Assembly: GCF_000373245.1 (NCBI RefSeq)
Contig: NZ_KB890739.1
Coordinates: 472,441-536,440 of the forward strand
DNA from: Echinicola pacifica DSM 19836
Lineage (GTDB): Bacteria; Bacteroidota; Bacteroidia; Cytophagales; Cyclobacteriaceae
Length of the DNA: 64,000 bases
Direction of reading: 5' to 3'
Below the pieces are notes generated by a model. That model was not told the DNA's origin. It saw only the letters and a program-made list of their open reading frames with translations, and ran no database searches. This document shows, piece after piece, positions 18,113 through 26,508 of the stretch. Made by a program: the position numbers and the translations under genes. Each line of letters opens with the position of its first letter. Position 1 is the stretch's first letter.

Positions 18113-18493
18113 TTACTTATTAAGGTGTTTTTTGACGGTGGACAGAAGCAGGTCATAGTCCAGAGGCTTCTGTAGGTAGTCATCAAGACCTGCGTTTTTG
18201 AAATCCTCCATGGTGTAATTCTTATAGTTTCCCGTAATGGCGATGACCGGGATGGAAGATTTTTTTGGGTCTTTCAGCGCCCTAATGGCTTTGGTACATT
18301 CTATCCCGTCCATGGTCGGCATATTGATGTCCATGAGGATGAGGTCAAAATCATCTGTCATCAGCTTGTCGAGCACTTGCTTACCATTTTTTACTGCGGT
18401 AATATGATAATTCTCAAACAGCAATACGTTCTTGGTAAGGTTGATGATTACCGAGCTGTCCTCTGCTACCAATACTTTTTTATTATCACTCAT
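18113..18493 (-). CDS. Single-domain response regulator (receiver only)
   Basis: This 126-residue CheY-like receiver has acidic residues Glu11/Asp12, the phospho-acceptor Asp55 (LILMDINMP), the switch Thr88 (AITGN) and Lys109 (LQKPLD). It has no DNA-binding or enzymatic output domain, so it must act through protein-protein contact or as a phosphate shuttle. The start overlaps the 3' end of the HPt-receiver gene by 8 nt, suggesting matched production of the two proteins. Confidence 0.92.
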   Translation of the reverse strand: MSDNKKVLVAEDSSVIINLTKNVLLFENYHITAVKNGKQVLDKLMTDDFDLILMDINMPTMDGIECTKAIRALKDPKKSSIPVIAITGNYKNYTMEDFKNAGLDDYLQKPLDYDLLLSTVKKHLNK

Positions 18494-19241
18494 TTTCAGA
18501 TTTATTTATTAATTCTATCAGGTGATTTTTAAAGGTGTTCAGTTGATCTTGTAATGTTAAGTAATCCTCAAAAATATCGTTATAATTTGAAGATTTTATT
18601 TTTTGGTCCAAGAAACTTGCCTCTTTGAATAGTTTGACAGCTCCAAGGGTCCCTGAATTACCTTTTAATATATGAAGTTTTTCATCAATTTCAGTATAGT
18701 TATGCTCATCGATCATCGATTTGATCTCGTCAATTAGCGATTGGGCTTCGTCAAAAAAGTCCTCATATACTGTTTGAATATCCTCCCTTGAATTGTACTT
18801 GCGAAGCTGCTTATAGACATTGATGTCCAGCACAGCTTTGCACTCTTTTTCCTTGTGCACATCCTCTGGAGGATGCTGTTGGGTAAGGTGAGAGTTGATG
18901 CTTTCGAGGAGGTCCTTGGGCTTCACGGGCTTATCGATGAAGTCATCAAAACCTGCGGAAAGGAAATAATCCCGATCCGTCTGGTCAGAATAAGCCGAAA
19001 TAGCGATAATCGGGGCAGAGGTAAGGTTCTCTGCCTTGATGATTTTTAAGGCCGTAATTCCGTCCATGACCGGCATCTGAATGTCCATAAGTATCAGGTC
19101 AAAGTTTTCCTCTTTGATTTTGTCTATAGCCTCCTGGCCATTCTCGGCAGAGACATAGGGATAAGTATGACTAATGATGTTCTCAAACACCTTTCTGTTC
19201 AGGTTATTGTCATCGACTATTAATATCTTTTTGTTTTCCAT
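18486..19241 (-). CDS. Receiver-HPt phosphotransfer protein
   Basis: This 251-residue hybrid has an N-terminal receiver domain (1-120: Asp10/Asp11, Asp53 in LMDIQMP, Lys104 in IDKPVKP). A linker leads to a C-terminal histidine phosphotransfer domain whose acceptor is His190 in LHILKGNSGTLG. Such proteins relay phosphate from a hybrid kinase to a final receiver. The neighbouring lone receiver (18113-18493) is the obvious partner. No histidine kinase is encoded nearby, so the input must come from elsewhere. It is the first gene of the five-gene minus-strand run, divergent from miaA across 45 bp. Confidence 0.92.
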   Translation of the reverse strand: MENKKILIVDDNNLNRKVFENIISHTYPYVSAENGQEAIDKIKEENFDLILMDIQMPVMDGITALKIIKAENLTSAPIIAISAYSDQTDRDYFLSAGFDDFIDKPVKPKDLLESINSHLTQQHPPEDVHKEKECKAVLDINVYKQLRKYNSREDIQTVYEDFFDEAQSLIDEIKSMIDEHNYTEIDEKLHILKGNSGTLGAVKLFKEASFLDQKIKSSNYNDIFEDYLTLQDQLNTFKNHLIELINKSENE

Positions 19242-19286
19242 GACCTAAACGTCTAATTTTGGCTTGTCATTCGCCTTTCAATAAAG

Positions 19287-20210
19287 ATGGTTAATACTTC
19301 TGCAAAAAATAATTACTTACTGGTCATAGCTGGTCCAACCGCGGTTGGTAAAACCGAGTTATGTATAAAACTAGCCAAAAATTTTAATACTGTTATTATA
19401 TCTTCGGATAGTCGTCAATTTTATAAGGAGACCAATAAAGGCACTGCAAAGCCAACTTTGCAAGAAATGGAGTGTGTTCCTCATTATTTTGTGGATAATA
19501 AGTCTATTTTTGATGATTATGATGTTCGCAAATTTGAGAAAGATGCGTTAGAACTCCTAGAAAAGTTTTTTATAAACCAGAAATTGGTAATTATGACGGG
19601 TGGTTCCGGCATGTATATCGACGCGATCTGTCAGGGATTGGATGAAATTCCCGAGGTCGATCCCCAAATTCGCAGCTCCCTAAATGCTTTCTACCAGGAG
19701 TATGGTTTGGAGAAACTCCAACAGAAATTACTGGAGCTGGATCCTGAATATTATCAGGAGGTGGATCTCAAAAATCCCCATCGGCTTATCCGCGCTTGCG
19801 AGGTGAGTATTGGGACAGGAAGGCCTTTTAGTCAGTATAGAATTAAGAAAATTAGCCCCAGGCCTTTTCATATTATTAAGGTGGGGCTGGAGCGGGACCG
19901 TGAGGAACTGTATCAGCGAATAGACCATAGGATGGATTTGATGATCGCAGATGGCCTCTTTGAGGAAGCAGAAAAATTATATGCTCACAGACATCTCAAT
20001 GCCCTCCAGACGGTGGGGTATTCGGAGATATTTGGTTTTATGGAGGGAAAGTATAATCGTGAAGAAGCTATACGCTTATTGAAACGCAATTCCCGGAGGT
20101 ATGCCAAAAGGCAGCTCACCTGGTTCCGAAAGGACAAGACCATCAAGTGGTTTCACCCCGATCAATATGATCAGGTACTAAATTATATACAAAGTCAGAT
20201 CAGCTCGTGA
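19287..20210 (+). CDS. miaA: tRNA dimethylallyltransferase
   Basis: MiaA adds a dimethylallyl group to A37 of tRNAs reading UNN codons, giving i6A. At 307 residues the length is normal. Motifs: P-loop GPTAVGKT (16-23), SSDSRQFYKETNKGTAKP (about 39-56), VMTGGSGMYIDAI and RRYAKRQLTWFR near the C-terminus. Its last 16 nt overlap the 3' end of the convergent membrane-protein gene. A downstream user of the modification, MiaE, is encoded at 50620. Confidence 0.95.
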   Translation: MVNTSAKNNYLLVIAGPTAVGKTELCIKLAKNFNTVIISSDSRQFYKETNKGTAKPTLQEMECVPHYFVDNKSIFDDYDVRKFEKDALELLEKFFINQKLVIMTGGSGMYIDAICQGLDEIPEVDPQIRSSLNAFYQEYGLEKLQQKLLELDPEYYQEVDLKNPHRLIRACEVSIGTGRPFSQYRIKKISPRPFHIIKVGLERDREELYQRIDHRMDLMIADGLFEEAEKLYAHRHLNALQTVGYSEIFGFMEGKYNREEAIRLLKRNSRRYAKRQLTWFRKDKTIKWFHPDQYDQVLNYIQSQISS

Positions 20211-20509
20211 CCGGCGATTTTGGCCACGATCTTATACGGCATGGTTTCGATCAGCTGATTATATTGGTGGCGGTACAGTTTTGCTTTGCCATGTAGGTGC
20301 TGAGTTTCCGTAGAAGATTGGGGATGGCTCGCTAGAGATTTACTGATAGCATCCAGGTTTAGCGTATTATCAGATGAGCCAAGGGTTTGCGATAGGGACT
20401 CCAAAGTGGACTTATATTGAAGTTTCTTACGGGTAATGCTTTTGTTTACCACCATAAAAAACAAGAATATAAATCCACCCAAAGTGACAAATATTGGAAC
20501 GAAGCCCAT
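20195..20509 (-). CDS. Small single-span membrane protein of unknown function
   Basis: I do not recognise this 104-residue protein. One hydrophobic helix occupies residues 3-21 (VPIFVTLGGFIFLFFMVV), followed by a basic stretch (KSITRKKLQYK) that predicts the tail in the cytoplasm. The rest is soluble and helical, with a possible short coiled coil at 28-60. It starts 1 nt after the pfkA stop, so it is translated from the pfkA message. It ends convergently inside the last 16 nt of miaA. Confidence 0.75.
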   Translation of the reverse strand: MGFVPIFVTLGGFIFLFFMVVNKSITRKKLQYKSTLESLSQTLGSSDNTLNLDAISKSLASHPQSSTETQHLHGKAKLYRHQYNQLIETMPYKIVAKIAGHELI

Positions 20510-20510
20510 G

Positions 20511-21485
20511 TTAAATGCTTAGAATTTCAATTAATTTTAAAATATCCTGATTGAGAGGTTTGTCTTTAGTAATGCAATCCTCAAAGCTCGTATAAGCGAC
20601 CTGATCATGGATGATGCCCGCCATGCAGTTGGCTTTTCCGCTCATGAGTCCCTCTATTGCCGCCATACCGCATCGGCTAGCGAGCATTCGGTCTTTTCCT
20701 GTTGGGCTACCGCCTCTTTGGATATGCCCTAAAGTGGTCACCTTAAAGTCCAGAGAGTCATCATTGATGGTGGTTTTAACCTTTTCCATGATTTCGGCTG
20801 CATTGCCTTCCTCATCTCCTTCGGCCACCACGATCACACTGGATGTCTTGGTAGTAGGGGAGCCTTTCAGTTTTTCTACCACTTCGGCTAGCGTGGTTTT
20901 GGTTTCTGGAACCATCACCATTTCTGCACCACCACCAAGGCCACATTCCACGGCGATATATCCGCTGTCACGCCCCATCACTTCTATAAAGAAGATCCTG
21001 TCATGGGCAGCAGCGGTATCTCTGATCTTATCGATGGCTTCGAGAGCCGTATTGATGGCCGTGTCAAAGCCAATGGTATAATCTGTGCCGTATATATCAT
21101 TGTCAATGGTCCCTGGGCATCCAATCGTAGGGATCCCATATTCCTCATAGAATACCTTGGCTCCAGTGAATGTTCCATCTCCGCCAATGGCTACTAATCC
21201 TTCAATGCCTAATTTGCTGAGCTGTTCGAAAGCCTTCTGCCGGCCTTCTTTGGTACGGAACTCATGGCTACGAGCAGATTTCAGAAAGGTCCCTCCTCGC
21301 TGTACAATATTGCTCACATCATGAGATTTCATCTTAAAAATCTCTCCATTGATCATCCCGTCAAATCCGTACCTGATTCCGTACATGTCCAGGCCGTGAT
21401 AAATCCCGGTGCGGACTACCGCCCTGATACAGGCATTCATGCCAGGTGCATCTCCTCCGGAGGTTAATACAGCTATTTTCTTCAT
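20511..21485 (-). CDS. pfkA: ATP-dependent 6-phosphofructokinase
   Basis: This enzyme commits fructose-6-phosphate to glycolysis. I start it at ATG 21485 (324 residues, beginning KKIAVLTSGGDAPGMNACIRA). The open frame reaches ATG 21575, but the extra 30 residues are hydrophobic, unlike any PfkA N-terminus, and would lie upstream of the likely promoter at 21511-21518. Motifs: SGGDAPGMN, GGDGTFTGA, the catalytic loop GTIDNDIYGTDYTIGFDTA, MGRDSGYIA and HIQRGGSPT. Gly in GGDGT marks the ATP-dependent type. Co-transcribed with the small membrane protein that follows after 1 nt. Confidence 0.94.
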   Translation of the reverse strand: MKKIAVLTSGGDAPGMNACIRAVVRTGIYHGLDMYGIRYGFDGMINGEIFKMKSHDVSNIVQRGGTFLKSARSHEFRTKEGRQKAFEQLSKLGIEGLVAIGGDGTFTGAKVFYEEYGIPTIGCPGTIDNDIYGTDYTIGFDTAINTALEAIDKIRDTAAAHDRIFFIEVMGRDSGYIAVECGLGGGAEMVMVPETKTTLAEVVEKLKGSPTTKTSSVIVVAEGDEEGNAAEIMEKVKTTINDDSLDFKVTTLGHIQRGGSPTGKDRMLASRCGMAAIEGLMSGKANCMAGIIHDQVAYTSFEDCITKDKPLNQDILKLIEILSI

Positions 21486-21510
21486 TGGTTTATATAGGTT
21501 TTGAATGAGC

Positions 21511-21518
21511 CAAAAATA
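21511..21518 (-). promoter_or_regulatory. Minus-7 element of pfkA
   Basis: On the minus strand the octamer TATTTTTG (21518-21511) fits TAnnTTTG and lies 25 nt before the ATG at 21485. The -33 half is not evident. It supports the shorter PfkA start. Confidence 0.45.
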
Positions 21519-21818
21519 ATCATTAATGAATGGAAAAGTAATTAAAATAGGTAATTCTTTTAGGGTTTGTACCATTGCCCTGTTTAGGGTCTCGTCCAGG
21601 TGCCAGATGCCTCCCCCGAACTTAAAAGGATCAGAAGCCTACCTTTTTTGAAGCTGGTCCATTGCCGTATATTTTACTTGATACACTTTTTAAATGTAAA
21701 CTGACTGATAATCAGTTGATTGCTATTCTTTTCATCTGTTTGTTTATGAAATAAAGCTATGTATATGGTAAAAAATACATTTTTTAGGTTAAAAATTTCG
21801 TACCTAGGCTTCTTTTAT

Positions 21819-21913
21819 TATATTTGCTTTTACTCGAATATATAAAATATTATTTTATCACCCGAATGATAATAAGAATATATTTTTGTGTTGTTCAAAT
21901 AGTTTTATTTGAA
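21819..21913 (+). promoter_or_regulatory. Promoter region and 5' hairpin ahead of the T9SS surface protein
   Basis: The 487-bp gap between pfkA and the surface protein is AT-rich and gene-free. Two exact TAnnTTTG elements occur: TATATTTG (21819-21826, with TTTC 19 nt upstream) and TATTTTTG (21881-21888). About 6 nt after the second, TTCAAATA (21894-21901) and TATTTGAA (21906-21913) form a perfect 8-bp stem with loop GTTT. The transcript would therefore begin with, or just before, a hairpin, and the leader is about 75-80 nt. A further small inverted repeat AACTGA/TCAGTT lies at 21699-21717. Confidence 0.5.
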
Positions 21914-21972
21914 TTTCATGAAAATTTGGTTTAGGTATTGAGTAAAAAGACACGCACACATCAACCTTATTT

Positions 21973-24900
21973 ATGAAAAAACATCTACTTCTTTTGCTCT
22001 TAGGAGTGGCCTCCGCGCTTATTCCTCTGAAGATTTATGCGCAAGCATCAGGGGCAGCTCCAGTAATTATTACCACCGAAGGTTTTACTGAATTTGAGCC
22101 TACCAAAGGTGCCGTGATCATTGATGGTGGTGTCACTGTGACTGATAGCGACTCCCCATTTGCCTCCAAGGCAATAGTGAAGCTTACCAACTTGCCTGAT
22201 GGGGGGAATGAGCTAATCAGCATAGACCCAGCGGTGGTACAGCTAGCTAATGAAAATAAATTGGTGGTAAATTATAATTTCACCACTGGGGAGCTCACCA
22301 TTACTGGAGAAGCGAGTTTCGCAGTATATCAGCAAATCCTCCAAAAACTCACCTATAATAATGTGTCCCAAGTTCCTGATACCGCAGACAGGCTGGTAAA
22401 CTATACCATATTTGACCAGGATGGAAATGCCAGTGCCGACCAAACTCGGGTGGTGAAAATAAAAAATGTGCAAGCCCTCGTGACCTCGGTAAGCGCTCCC
22501 CCCAATGGTCTCTATGGCATAGAGGATGAGATCAGTATCCAGCTGACATTTAATCGCCCCGTGTGGGTGACCGAAGGATCGCCTCGCATCTCACTACAGC
22601 TGGGAGATCAGCAGGTATATGCCGCTTATTCCTCTGGCTCAGGGTCCAGCCAGCTGACCTTTACCTATACGGTGCAGGAAGGGGATCTGGATCAAGATGG
22701 GCTTGTCTTCGGGAATACCATAGACTTAAATACCGGCCTAATAAATGACAGTACGGGTGAGCCTGCCAATTTGCTAATCAATAATATGCCTGGCACCTCG
22801 CAGGTACATGTAGATGGTATTCGTCCCTGGGCTAGCGAATTGACTTTGCCGCAGGCAGGCCAATATGCCGTGTGCTCCAATAATGTGCTCACATTTACTC
22901 TCACCAGCTCCGAGCCTATCCGCATAGAAGGAGAAGGGTTAATGCTGAGCTTGACTTTTGATAGTGGGGAGCGAAACGCAGATTATGACGAGGAAGCTAG
23001 TGATGAATCCCATTTGGTATTTACCTACTCCATCGCCTCAGGCGATACCGATAGTGACGGGATTACAGTGAATGCTCTTGTCCTTGGCGAAGCTAAGGTC
23101 CTAGATGTGGCAGGAAATGAACTGACCGATATAAGCTTATCCCTGACTAGCAAGCCAGACACTAACCAGATTCTCATCGACGGGACTGCCGTGGAGGCGC
23201 CAGTGGTGACCGGTATCAGCCCGGACAGTGGAAGCTCTGACTCAGATGGACAGACCAATAATGCAGATTTTACAATCAATGGAACCGCAGGAGCTGGCTT
23301 AGAAGTAAAAGTGATTTTGGATGATAAGCAGATAGGCACCGCCCAGGCTTCGGAAAGTGGAAACTGGTCATATGATGCCTCTGCTGTGGAAATCACTGAG
23401 GGGCATCATATCATAAGCGCTGTGGCGACTGAGGGAGACTGTAATACCAGCGCAGCCGGCGATGGCTATGCCTTACTACTGGATCTCAACGGTCCCCAGC
23501 TGCTGGTCAATATGCCTACGCTGCTGCTCGATGGATCTGGCCAGCTGATAGTGAAGCCGGAGCAAATCGTGCAAAGTGTCACGGACAATTATACCGCAAC
23601 AGAAAATATTATAATCAGCCTAGCCAAGGATACCTTCACCTGTGAGAATATCGGTGAGAATGAAGTCCTGATTACCGCTACCGATTTGGCAGGAAATAGC
23701 ACGGAGGTCAGCGCTATAGTGACGATTGCTTATGATGGCGAGTTGGATTTTGAACTGGTGGATGCAAGTATTGACTTGGACGAGACGGGAGCTGCCAGCT
23801 TTCTCTGGGATCAAGTGGTGAAGGGCGTCACCGGAACTTGCCAGGACCTAGGCAGCTTCAGCTATAGCTTAAGCCAAAGTGAATTTGACTGTAGTCATAT
23901 TGGAGAGAATGCGGTCCTGCTGACCGTGACCGGCGAAGGAGATTTTTCTGCTAGTTACGAGCTGACCATCACTGTACATGATCAGCTGGCGCCAAGCCTT
24001 AGCAGTCCCCAGGAAAATGTGGAGGTCCTAGTGGGGATATCTGCTGAGTACGCGATGGAAGATTACGCTGCTATTTTTGGCCTTAGTGACAATTGTTCCG
24101 TGACGGAGGTTAGCCAGTCGCCAGCGGTAGGAGAGATGCTTTATGGCTATAATATTCCGCATCCAGTGACGATCTCGGCAAAAGACGCCTCAGGGAATGA
24201 ACTTGAATATTCCTTTTCGGTAACTCTCATCACCAATGTGCTGGTGTCCATTGTGGATCCGGAGATGCTAATGGTAAGCTGGGGTACGGAAGAGGAAGAG
24301 CTTAGCCTTCCTGAGCAGGTGATAGGAATATTGGCATCTGGTGAGGAGGTCATGGTGACGGTGTCATGGGATATGGTAAACTATGAAAGTACCGTACCAG
24401 GGATTTACCAAAATTCAGGAGAGATCCAGATTCAGGATACGGCTTATACTTTGGCAGAAGAGATGGAGAGCACCTTGACGCTGACCGTAATGGAAAAGCT
24501 GCCTCCCGAGGATATTCTACTGAGTGATGAGACTTTTTCGGTGGAGGATGATCCTATTGCCCCATTGGGGGTATTGAGCACGGTGGATCCGGATGATGAT
24601 CAGCATAGCTATGCGCTGACTGGGGCTTATCCTGATGAAGTCCATTTTTATATCCTTGGAGACCGGTTGTTTTGGACCGCAGAGGATATGCCCGATGACC
24701 AATATGAATTTGTGATTCAGGTATCCAGTACCGATCAGGTAGGGAATACCATCACTAAAGACTTCATGATCGAGAGGTTGAAGCCTTCCTTGGATGGTCT
24801 GGCGATTAGCAATGTGTTTAGTCCAAACGGGGACAATATCAATGATACCTGGGGGATAGAAGCCTTGAGGTATTATGGAGAGATGAAGCTTATGGTATTT

Positions 24901-25062
24901 GAGCGAGGCGGTAAAATGGTATATGTGAGTTTTGATCCGGAGGACCGCTGGGACGGAAGGTATGAGGGGAGTGAGCTGCCGGTGGGGAGCTATTATTATG
25001 TGATTGAGCTGGCGGAAGCAGGTCAAAAGAGGAGGGGAGTATTAACCTTGCTTAGAGACTAA
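21973..25062 (+). CDS. Giant surface protein with Ig/cadherin-like repeats and CHU_C T9SS sorting domain
   Basis: This 1029-residue exported protein has a signal peptide at 1-25 (IYAQA). It is followed by a run of beta-sandwich modules: two related adhesin-type modules at about 167-280 and 280-405 (each with an FTYTVQ/FTYSIA-GD-DxDG signature), an Ig-like module (about 410-510, INGTAGAGLEVKV), HYR-like modules (about 515-750) and a cadherin-like module (about 845-935). The C-terminus (about 940-1029: ISNVFSPNGDNINDTWGIEAL, then DRWDGRYEG and LPVGSYYYVIEL) is the gliding-motility-associated CHU_C domain, a type B sorting signal. Type B cargo such as SprB needs a PorP/SprF partner, which is encoded 35 nt downstream. 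Role: probably a secreted or cell-surface adhesin; the ligand is unknown. No catalytic domain seen. Confidence 0.9.
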   Translation: MKKHLLLLLLGVASALIPLKIYAQASGAAPVIITTEGFTEFEPTKGAVIIDGGVTVTDSDSPFASKAIVKLTNLPDGGNELISIDPAVVQLANENKLVVNYNFTTGELTITGEASFAVYQQILQKLTYNNVSQVPDTADRLVNYTIFDQDGNASADQTRVVKIKNVQALVTSVSAPPNGLYGIEDEISIQLTFNRPVWVTEGSPRISLQLGDQQVYAAYSSGSGSSQLTFTYTVQEGDLDQDGLVFGNTIDLNTGLINDSTGEPANLLINNMPGTSQVHVDGIRPWASELTLPQAGQYAVCSNNVLTFTLTSSEPIRIEGEGLMLSLTFDSGERNADYDEEASDESHLVFTYSIASGDTDSDGITVNALVLGEAKVLDVAGNELTDISLSLTSKPDTNQILIDGTAVEAPVVTGISPDSGSSDSDGQTNNADFTINGTAGAGLEVKVILDDKQIGTAQASESGNWSYDASAVEITEGHHIISAVATEGDCNTSAAGDGYALLLDLNGPQLLVNMPTLLLDGSGQLIVKPEQIVQSVTDNYTATENIIISLAKDTFTCENIGENEVLITATDLAGNSTEVSAIVTIAYDGELDFELVDASIDLDETGAASFLWDQVVKGVTGTCQDLGSFSYSLSQSEFDCSHIGENAVLLTVTGEGDFSASYELTITVHDQLAPSLSSPQENVEVLVGISAEYAMEDYAAIFGLSDNCSVTEVSQSPAVGEMLYGYNIPHPVTISAKDASGNELEYSFSVTLITNVLVSIVDPEMLMVSWGTEEEELSLPEQVIGILASGEEVMVTVSWDMVNYESTVPGIYQNSGEIQIQDTAYTLAEEMESTLTLTVMEKLPPEDILLSDETFSVEDDPIAPLGVLSTVDPDDDQHSYALTGAYPDEVHFYILGDRLFWTAEDMPDDQYEFVIQVSSTDQVGNTITKDFMIERLKPSLDGLAISNVFSPNGDNINDTWGIEALRYYGEMKLMVFERGGKMVYVSFDPEDRWDGRYEGSELPVGSYYYVIELAEAGQKRRGVLTLLRD

Positions 25063-25097
25063 AGGGTCAATTTAAAGAACATTTCAATCCGAAAATC

Positions 25098-26042
25098 ATG
25101 AAAAGATTCATCATTATATTTCTAGTAATTATAGGGCTTGATATCACCGACTCTGCCGCCCAGAGCAGAAGGTATTTCAGTTATTTTAGCTCCATGCAAA
25201 GTTATTTTAACCCTGCATTGGTAGGGCTGGAGGGAAGCTCTGCCAGAAGCGTCATCAGGAGCCAGTGGGCCGGAATTGATGGAGCGCCAAAGTCGGCGTA
25301 TGGGAGTGTGGAGGGAGAGTTTTCGCAACTTACTGGCGACAATTCTACCCCGATTGGTAAGAATGCCATTGGGCTGTCGGTGCTGTATGATCAGCATGGT
25401 CCTTTTACTGAGACCGAATTATTGCTAAACTATACCAGCAGAATCAAGCTCTCTGATAAGCATTTTCTAGGCCTTGGTGGAGGGGTGAAGTATATGAATA
25501 CTGAGCTAGACGGTACCGCACTGAGCCCTGATGAAGCGGGAGACCCTGCTATCAGTCGGTATATGGGTGGCTTTGCCGATATGAAGTTTTTGGATTTTAA
25601 TTTTGGTCTGGCCGTGAGGACGCAGGAGTATTATTTCGCCTATGCAGTCCAAAACCTTGCCTCGGGCACGATCAGTAGCGGTGATGACTTCTATGTCGCG
25701 CGACCGCCAAGTCATAATTTTCAGGCGGGTTTTCGTGGCCCTGTAAATGAAAGCATTGGCCTGATCGGGAATGTACTCTATCGCTTGCAGGAAGACTTGC
25801 CTTTTAATGCAGAACTAAATTTTAAGGCCTTGCTACTGGAGAAAGTATGGCTGGGCGTGGCTCACCGAGTGGATTATTCTACAGGACTCCAGGCAGGATT
25901 TATCCTCGACAGGGTCAATGTGGGCTATAGCTATGAGATCTCCACCCGCAACAGGGCAAAAATGTATGGCAGTACGCATGAATTTGTCGCTGCGGTCAGA
26001 TTATTTGATTTCAAGACCAAGGGAATATATAGTATGTGGTAA
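25098..26042 (+). CDS. PorP/SprF-family type IX secretion membrane protein
   Basis: This 314-residue outer-membrane protein has a signal peptide (1-22, DSAAQ). The mature start RRYFSYFSSMQSYFNPALVGLEGSSARSV matches the PorP/SprF opening (FNPA-G), with the family WAGIDGAPKSAYGSVEG block at about 56-72 and a Gly-rich barrel to the end. SprF is needed to secrete type B cargo carrying CHU_C domains. Placement 35 nt behind exactly such a cargo gene makes it the dedicated partner. A terminator follows, closing a two-gene operon. Confidence 0.9.
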   Translation: MKRFIIIFLVIIGLDITDSAAQSRRYFSYFSSMQSYFNPALVGLEGSSARSVIRSQWAGIDGAPKSAYGSVEGEFSQLTGDNSTPIGKNAIGLSVLYDQHGPFTETELLLNYTSRIKLSDKHFLGLGGGVKYMNTELDGTALSPDEAGDPAISRYMGGFADMKFLDFNFGLAVRTQEYYFAYAVQNLASGTISSGDDFYVARPPSHNFQAGFRGPVNESIGLIGNVLYRLQEDLPFNAELNFKALLLEKVWLGVAHRVDYSTGLQAGFILDRVNVGYSYEISTRNRAKMYGSTHEFVAAVRLFDFKTKGIYSMW

Positions 26043-26090
26043 GGAACCGCGCTATTTATAATGAGCTTTGTTTACAACTCTAATTTATAT

Positions 26091-26122
26091 AAGCGTGCCT
26101 GATCTTCGGGTACGCTTTTTTT
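26091..26122 (+). terminator. Rho-independent terminator after the SprF-like gene
   Basis: A 9-bp stem with one G-U pair (AAGCGTGCC at 26091-26099, GGTACGCTT at 26109-26117) plus a run of T, 48 nt past the stop. Confidence 0.85.
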
Positions 26123-26400
26123 ATAACGATCATTCGCCCTCATCCGCCAAACCCAGGTGCATTAAAGCCGGGCTATTCGCTACCTGCTGACTGACGTTTT
26201 GGAAAGGGCAGAAACTTATAATCCAATTATAGCTTTTGACCATCAAAATAGATATTTTTACATTTATAAGCTGAAAAGGTGAATTGCTAATTATCCGTAT
26301 TGAAGAGGGTTTTATGCGGTATGTGTGTAATGTATCGTGATGGAAATTGTGAATTTGTGAAAAATAATCGTGATTTAGTAAATGTTATGAAAAACATTTA

Positions 26401-26431
26401 TTTAAATATTTAATACCTTTTACTATATTTG
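26401..26431 (+). promoter_or_regulatory. Promoter of the epimerase gene
   Basis: TATATTTG (26424-26431) fits the -7 consensus exactly. TTTA at 26401-26404, 19 nt upstream, is a one-mismatch -33. The leader would be about 70 nt. The rest of the 386-bp gap (26123-26508) shows no reading frame or clear structure. Confidence 0.55.
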
Positions 26432-26508
26432 TTTGGATTTTAGGGAGCTTCGTTCCTTAGGATTCTAGAGAATTGGGTACAATATTATAAAAAGAAATCT
26501 AATCTTAT

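Noticed and set aside
20611-21081. 156-codon plus-strand frame opposite pfkA
   Set aside because: Antisense to conserved PfkA motifs; Ser/Pro-rich nonsense composition.
21486-21575. N-terminal 30-residue extension of PfkA
   Set aside because: Hydrophobic, unlike any PfkA start, and upstream of the probable transcription start.
24517-25026. 169-codon minus-strand frame opposite the surface protein
   Set aside because: Antisense to the CHU_C domain and the preceding module; no promoter or domain of its own.
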